From DATFMP01 sp041477795 (GTDB taxonomy: Bacteria > SAR324 > JACQKK01): a stretch of 9,165 nt of DNA. The position numbers and the translations under genes were made by a program. This document shows positions 7,425 through 9,165 of this stretch, in pieces. The notes below the pieces were generated by a model. That model saw nothing but the letters and a program-made list of their open reading frames with translations, was not told the DNA's origin and did not search any database. Position 1 is the first letter of the stretch, and every line of letters starts with the position of its first letter. The stretch covers positions 1 through 9,165 of the forward strand of contig JBGOUY010000174.1 in the NCBI GenBank assembly GCA_041477795.1, in the 5' to 3' direction.

Positions 7425-7757
7425 CTAGACCAGCGGTCCGTTGGTCATGGGGTGCGAGAACGTGAACAGCGCCAGCAGCCACAGGAACACGCCGAAGGCG
7501 ATGAACACGCCGCCCAGCAGCACGCGCGTGAAGGCGGGGTGGTCGAACTTCAGGTGCATGTAGAACATCACCACCAGCGAGAACTTGATCGCCGACATCA
7601 CGGCCAGCACCGGCACCAGCACCGGCCGCATGGCCGGCATGTAGAACACCCACACCTCCAGCGCCGTGATGAACGTCAGGAGGCCGGCCACCTTCGCGTA
7701 GGTCGCCGGCCCGGGGTGCGCGTGCTCGTGGGCATGTCCATGGGGTTCCGCAGACAT
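7425..7757 (-). CDS. ctaF: Cytochrome c oxidase subunit IV (caa3/bo3-type small subunit)
   Basis: This 110-residue protein is a small non-catalytic subunit that helps assemble or stabilise the heme-copper oxidase. Three membrane segments are visible at about residues 23-41, 46-67 and 78-99. Family landmarks are E34 in the first helix, K58 in the second, and MFYMHLKFDH just after it. The N-terminus is histidine-rich, with His at 6, 8, 10, 12 and 14, which is more than this subunit needs for function and may bind metal. The ATG lies 12 nt after the ctaE stop, and the gap contains GGAG (7765-7768), so it is translated from the same message. Confidence 0.92.
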   Translation of the reverse strand: MSAEPHGHAHEHAHPGPATYAKVAGLLTFITALEVWVFYMPAMRPVLVPVLAVMSAIKFSLVVMFYMHLKFDHPAFTRVLLGGVFIAFGVFLWLLALFTFSHPMTNGPLV

Positions 7758-7769
7758 CGAACGCTCCGA

Positions 7770-8366
7770 CTAGACGTAAACGAAGAGGTACACGACCGTG
7801 AAGATCACGATCCAGATCACGTCCACGAAGTGCCAGTACAGGGCCATCGTGTCCACCTTGAGCGCCCCATCCTCGGTCAACTTGCCCCGCAGGGACGAGA
7901 AGAACAAGGACAGCAGCCAGATCACCCCCACCGCCACGTGGGTGCCGTGGGTGCCGGTGAGCATGAAGAAGCTGGAACCGAAGACGTTGGTGGAAAGGGT
8001 CAGGCCTTCGTGCACGAAGTTCGTGAATTCGTAGGTCTGAAAGCCGAGGAAGATCAGCCCGCCGATGGCTGTGATGAGGATCCAGCGGCGGAAGCCCTTC
8101 ATATCCCCCTGCTGGATCGCGTGCAGCGCCAGCACGATGGAGAACGAGCTCATCAGCAGGTCGAAGGTGCTGATGCTCGTGATGGGGATATCCAGCACGT
8201 CGGCTGGATTCGGGCCGGCCGTGCTGTGGTGACGGTAGATCATGAAGGTCACGATCAGCGTCCCGAACAGCAGGCACTCCGAGGCGATCAGCAACCACAT
8301 GCCCAGCTTGCGGTTGTCGACCCCGAGGCTGGTGTAGTGGTGTTCCGCGTGCGATGCGTCGCTCAC
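7770..8366 (-). CDS. ctaE: Cytochrome c oxidase subunit III, short caa3 type
   Basis: Subunit III supports proton-uptake stability of subunit I and has no redox centre. The 198-residue protein has five membrane segments (about 20-44, 68-87, 93-113, 132-156 and 177-196), matching the short five-helix form of caa3 and bo3 oxidases rather than the seven-helix mitochondrial type. Landmarks are E30 in the first helix (LIASECLLFG), FGSSFFMLTGTHGTHV (residues 129-144) and YWHFVDVIWIVIF at the end. The start codon is GTG at 8366, fixed by AGGAGG five nt upstream. It lies 73 nt after ctaD and 12 nt before ctaF. Confidence 0.95.
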   Translation of the reverse strand: MSDASHAEHHYTSLGVDNRKLGMWLLIASECLLFGTLIVTFMIYRHHSTAGPNPADVLDIPITSISTFDLLMSSFSIVLALHAIQQGDMKGFRRWILITAIGGLIFLGFQTYEFTNFVHEGLTLSTNVFGSSFFMLTGTHGTHVAVGVIWLLSLFFSSLRGKLTEDGALKVDTMALYWHFVDVIWIVIFTVVYLFVYV

Positions 8367-8371
8367 TCTTG

Positions 8372-8377
8372 CCTCCT
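8372..8377 (-). promoter_or_regulatory. Strong ribosome binding site of ctaE
   Basis: On the minus strand AGGAGG (8377 down to 8372) lies 5 nt before the GTG at 8366, fixing the ctaE start at a non-ATG codon. Confidence 0.85.
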
Positions 8378-8410
8378 GTGTTCTCGCTTCCCGTCCGGCC
8401 TGCCGGAGCA

Positions 8411-8433
8411 GCGGCGGGCCCAGCGGCCGCCGC
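8411..8433 (-). other. GC hairpin between ctaD and ctaE
   Basis: GCGGCGG (8411-8417) and CCGCCGC (8427-8433) form a 7-bp all-GC stem with a 9-nt loop, starting 6 nt after the ctaD stop. No T run follows, so it is not an intrinsic terminator. It may protect the 3' end of ctaD mRNA or be chance in GC-rich spacer DNA. Confidence 0.4.
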
Positions 8434-8439
8434 CCGCGC

Positions 8440-9165
8440 CTAGCCTTCGAACTTCGCGAAGGACCAGGCGTAGGCGCCGAAGATAATGGTGGCCACGCCG
8501 ATGAAGCTCAGCGCAAAGCCGAAGATGAACCCGTAGCCCAGCAACCCCAGGCCGACGCCCACCACGAGCGGCCAGATGGTGGGATTGGGCAGTTCCACGT
8601 GCGCCGGGCCTTCCGGCTTAAAGTTCTTCAGGTCGTACTTGCGGTGCCAGAATTCGTCCCGCGCCGTCACGTTGGGCAGCTTGGCGAAGTTATACTCCGG
8701 CGGGGGCGAACTGATGGACCACTCCAGCGTGCGGGCGTCCCACGGGTCGGCCTTCGCCTTCTCTCCAGCGCGCAGGCTCCTCCAGATGTTGATGAGGAAC
8801 ACGAGCCCGGACACCGCCGTGATATACGCCCCGATCGTCACCCAGAAGTTCCAGAAGTCGAAGTTCATGCCGGTGGGGTACGTGTAGATGCGGCGCGGCA
8901 TGCCGTCCACCCCCAGGAAGTGCATGGGGAAGAACGTCAGGTTGACCCCGATGATGTTGAGCCAGAAGTGGACCTTGCCCAGTTTCTCGCTCAGCATGCG
9001 CCCGGTGAACTTGGGGAACCAGTAGTAGAGTCCGCCCAGGATGCCTTGCACCGCGCCGGCCACCAGCACGTAGTGGAAGTGCGCCACGACGAAATACGTG
9101 TCTTGATACTGGAAGTCAGCCGGCACGATGGAAAGCATCAATCCGGACAGTCCGCCGATCGTAAA
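8440..9165 (-). CDS. ctaD: Cytochrome c oxidase subunit I, C-terminal part
   Basis: This is the catalytic subunit (EC 7.1.1.9) that reduces O2 to water and pumps protons. Only the last 241 residues are present; the frame runs off the right edge with FTIGGLSGLML, so the CuB ligands and cross-linked tyrosine lie outside. In the visible part VAHFHYVL holds the heme a3 ligand (His29 of the fragment) and the low-spin heme ligand (His31), and GMPRRIYTYP holds the arginine pair (91-92) that binds heme propionates. TLEWSISSPPPEYNF (147-161) is the usual marker after the last core helix. Two further hydrophobic segments follow (about 195-215 and 217-236), a C-terminal extension as in caa3-type subunit I. 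It is the first visible gene of the ctaDEFG operon. A TTG at 9141 is internal, not a start. Confidence 0.97.
   Translation of the reverse strand, partial: FTIGGLSGLMLSIVPADFQYQDTYFVVAHFHYVLVAGAVQGILGGLYYWFPKFTGRMLSEKLGKVHFWLNIIGVNLTFFPMHFLGVDGMPRRIYTYPTGMNFDFWNFWVTIGAYITAVSGLVFLINIWRSLRAGEKAKADPWDARTLEWSISSPPPEYNFAKLPNVTARDEFWHRKYDLKNFKPEGPAHVELPNPTIWPLVVGVGLGLLGYGFIFGFALSFIGVATIIFGAYAWSFAKFEG

Noticed and set aside
7167..8486. Long plus-strand open frame opposite ctaE/ctaF (about 439 codons)
   Set aside because: It is antisense to clear oxidase genes, rich in His, Gln and Arg, and lacks any recognisable domain. It is a GC-rich shadow frame.

Overview
The window is high-GC, gene-dense bacterial DNA with mostly strong Shine-Dalgarno sites, many 4-nt start/stop overlaps and several GTG starts. 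The combination of a lipoprotein signal peptide, a ribosome-mediated trp attenuator, a trpDCFBA cluster and a caa3-type oxidase operon fits an aerobic Gram-negative bacterium. Pseudomonadota (beta/gamma side) is my best guess, but I cannot place it to a genus from sequence alone.

Layout, left to right. (1) Positions 1-148 hold the edge of an upstream region, with a perfect 16-bp palindrome and a 48-bp array of a degenerate 8-bp repeat. (2) 149-1270 (+) encodes a lipoprotein with an HExxH zinc-peptidase-like motif and no function I recognise. (3) 1271-1605 is a regulatory interval containing a candidate promoter, a 20-residue leader peptide with three Trp codons, a Rho-independent terminator and a mutually exclusive antiterminator: a classical-looking trp attenuator. 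(4) 1606-6241 (+) is trpD-trpC-trpF-trpB-trpA, each gene overlapping the next by 4-17 nt. (5) 6242-6352 is a short convergent spacer. (6) 6353-9165 (-) is the distal part of a cytochrome c oxidase operon, read right to left: ctaD (subunit I, C-terminal 241 residues only), ctaE (subunit III), ctaF (subunit IV) and ctaG (Bacillus-type assembly factor).

How the genes work together. The five trp genes turn anthranilate into tryptophan: phosphoribosylation (TrpD), isomerisation (TrpF), indole-glycerol-phosphate formation (TrpC) and tryptophan synthase (TrpA/TrpB). The first enzyme, anthranilate synthase (trpE/trpG), is not in the window, so the attenuator here controls the lower part of the pathway, starting at trpD. 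The cta genes build a heme-copper terminal oxidase in the cytoplasmic membrane; subunit II and the N-terminal half of subunit I should lie just beyond the right edge.

I see no mobile element, CRISPR array, tRNA or rRNA and no clearly new multi-gene system. The items most worth follow-up are the trpD attenuator with its alternative pairings, the unassigned HExxH lipoprotein, and two small tandem repeats (8 bp before the lipoprotein, 15 bp across the trpF/trpB junction).
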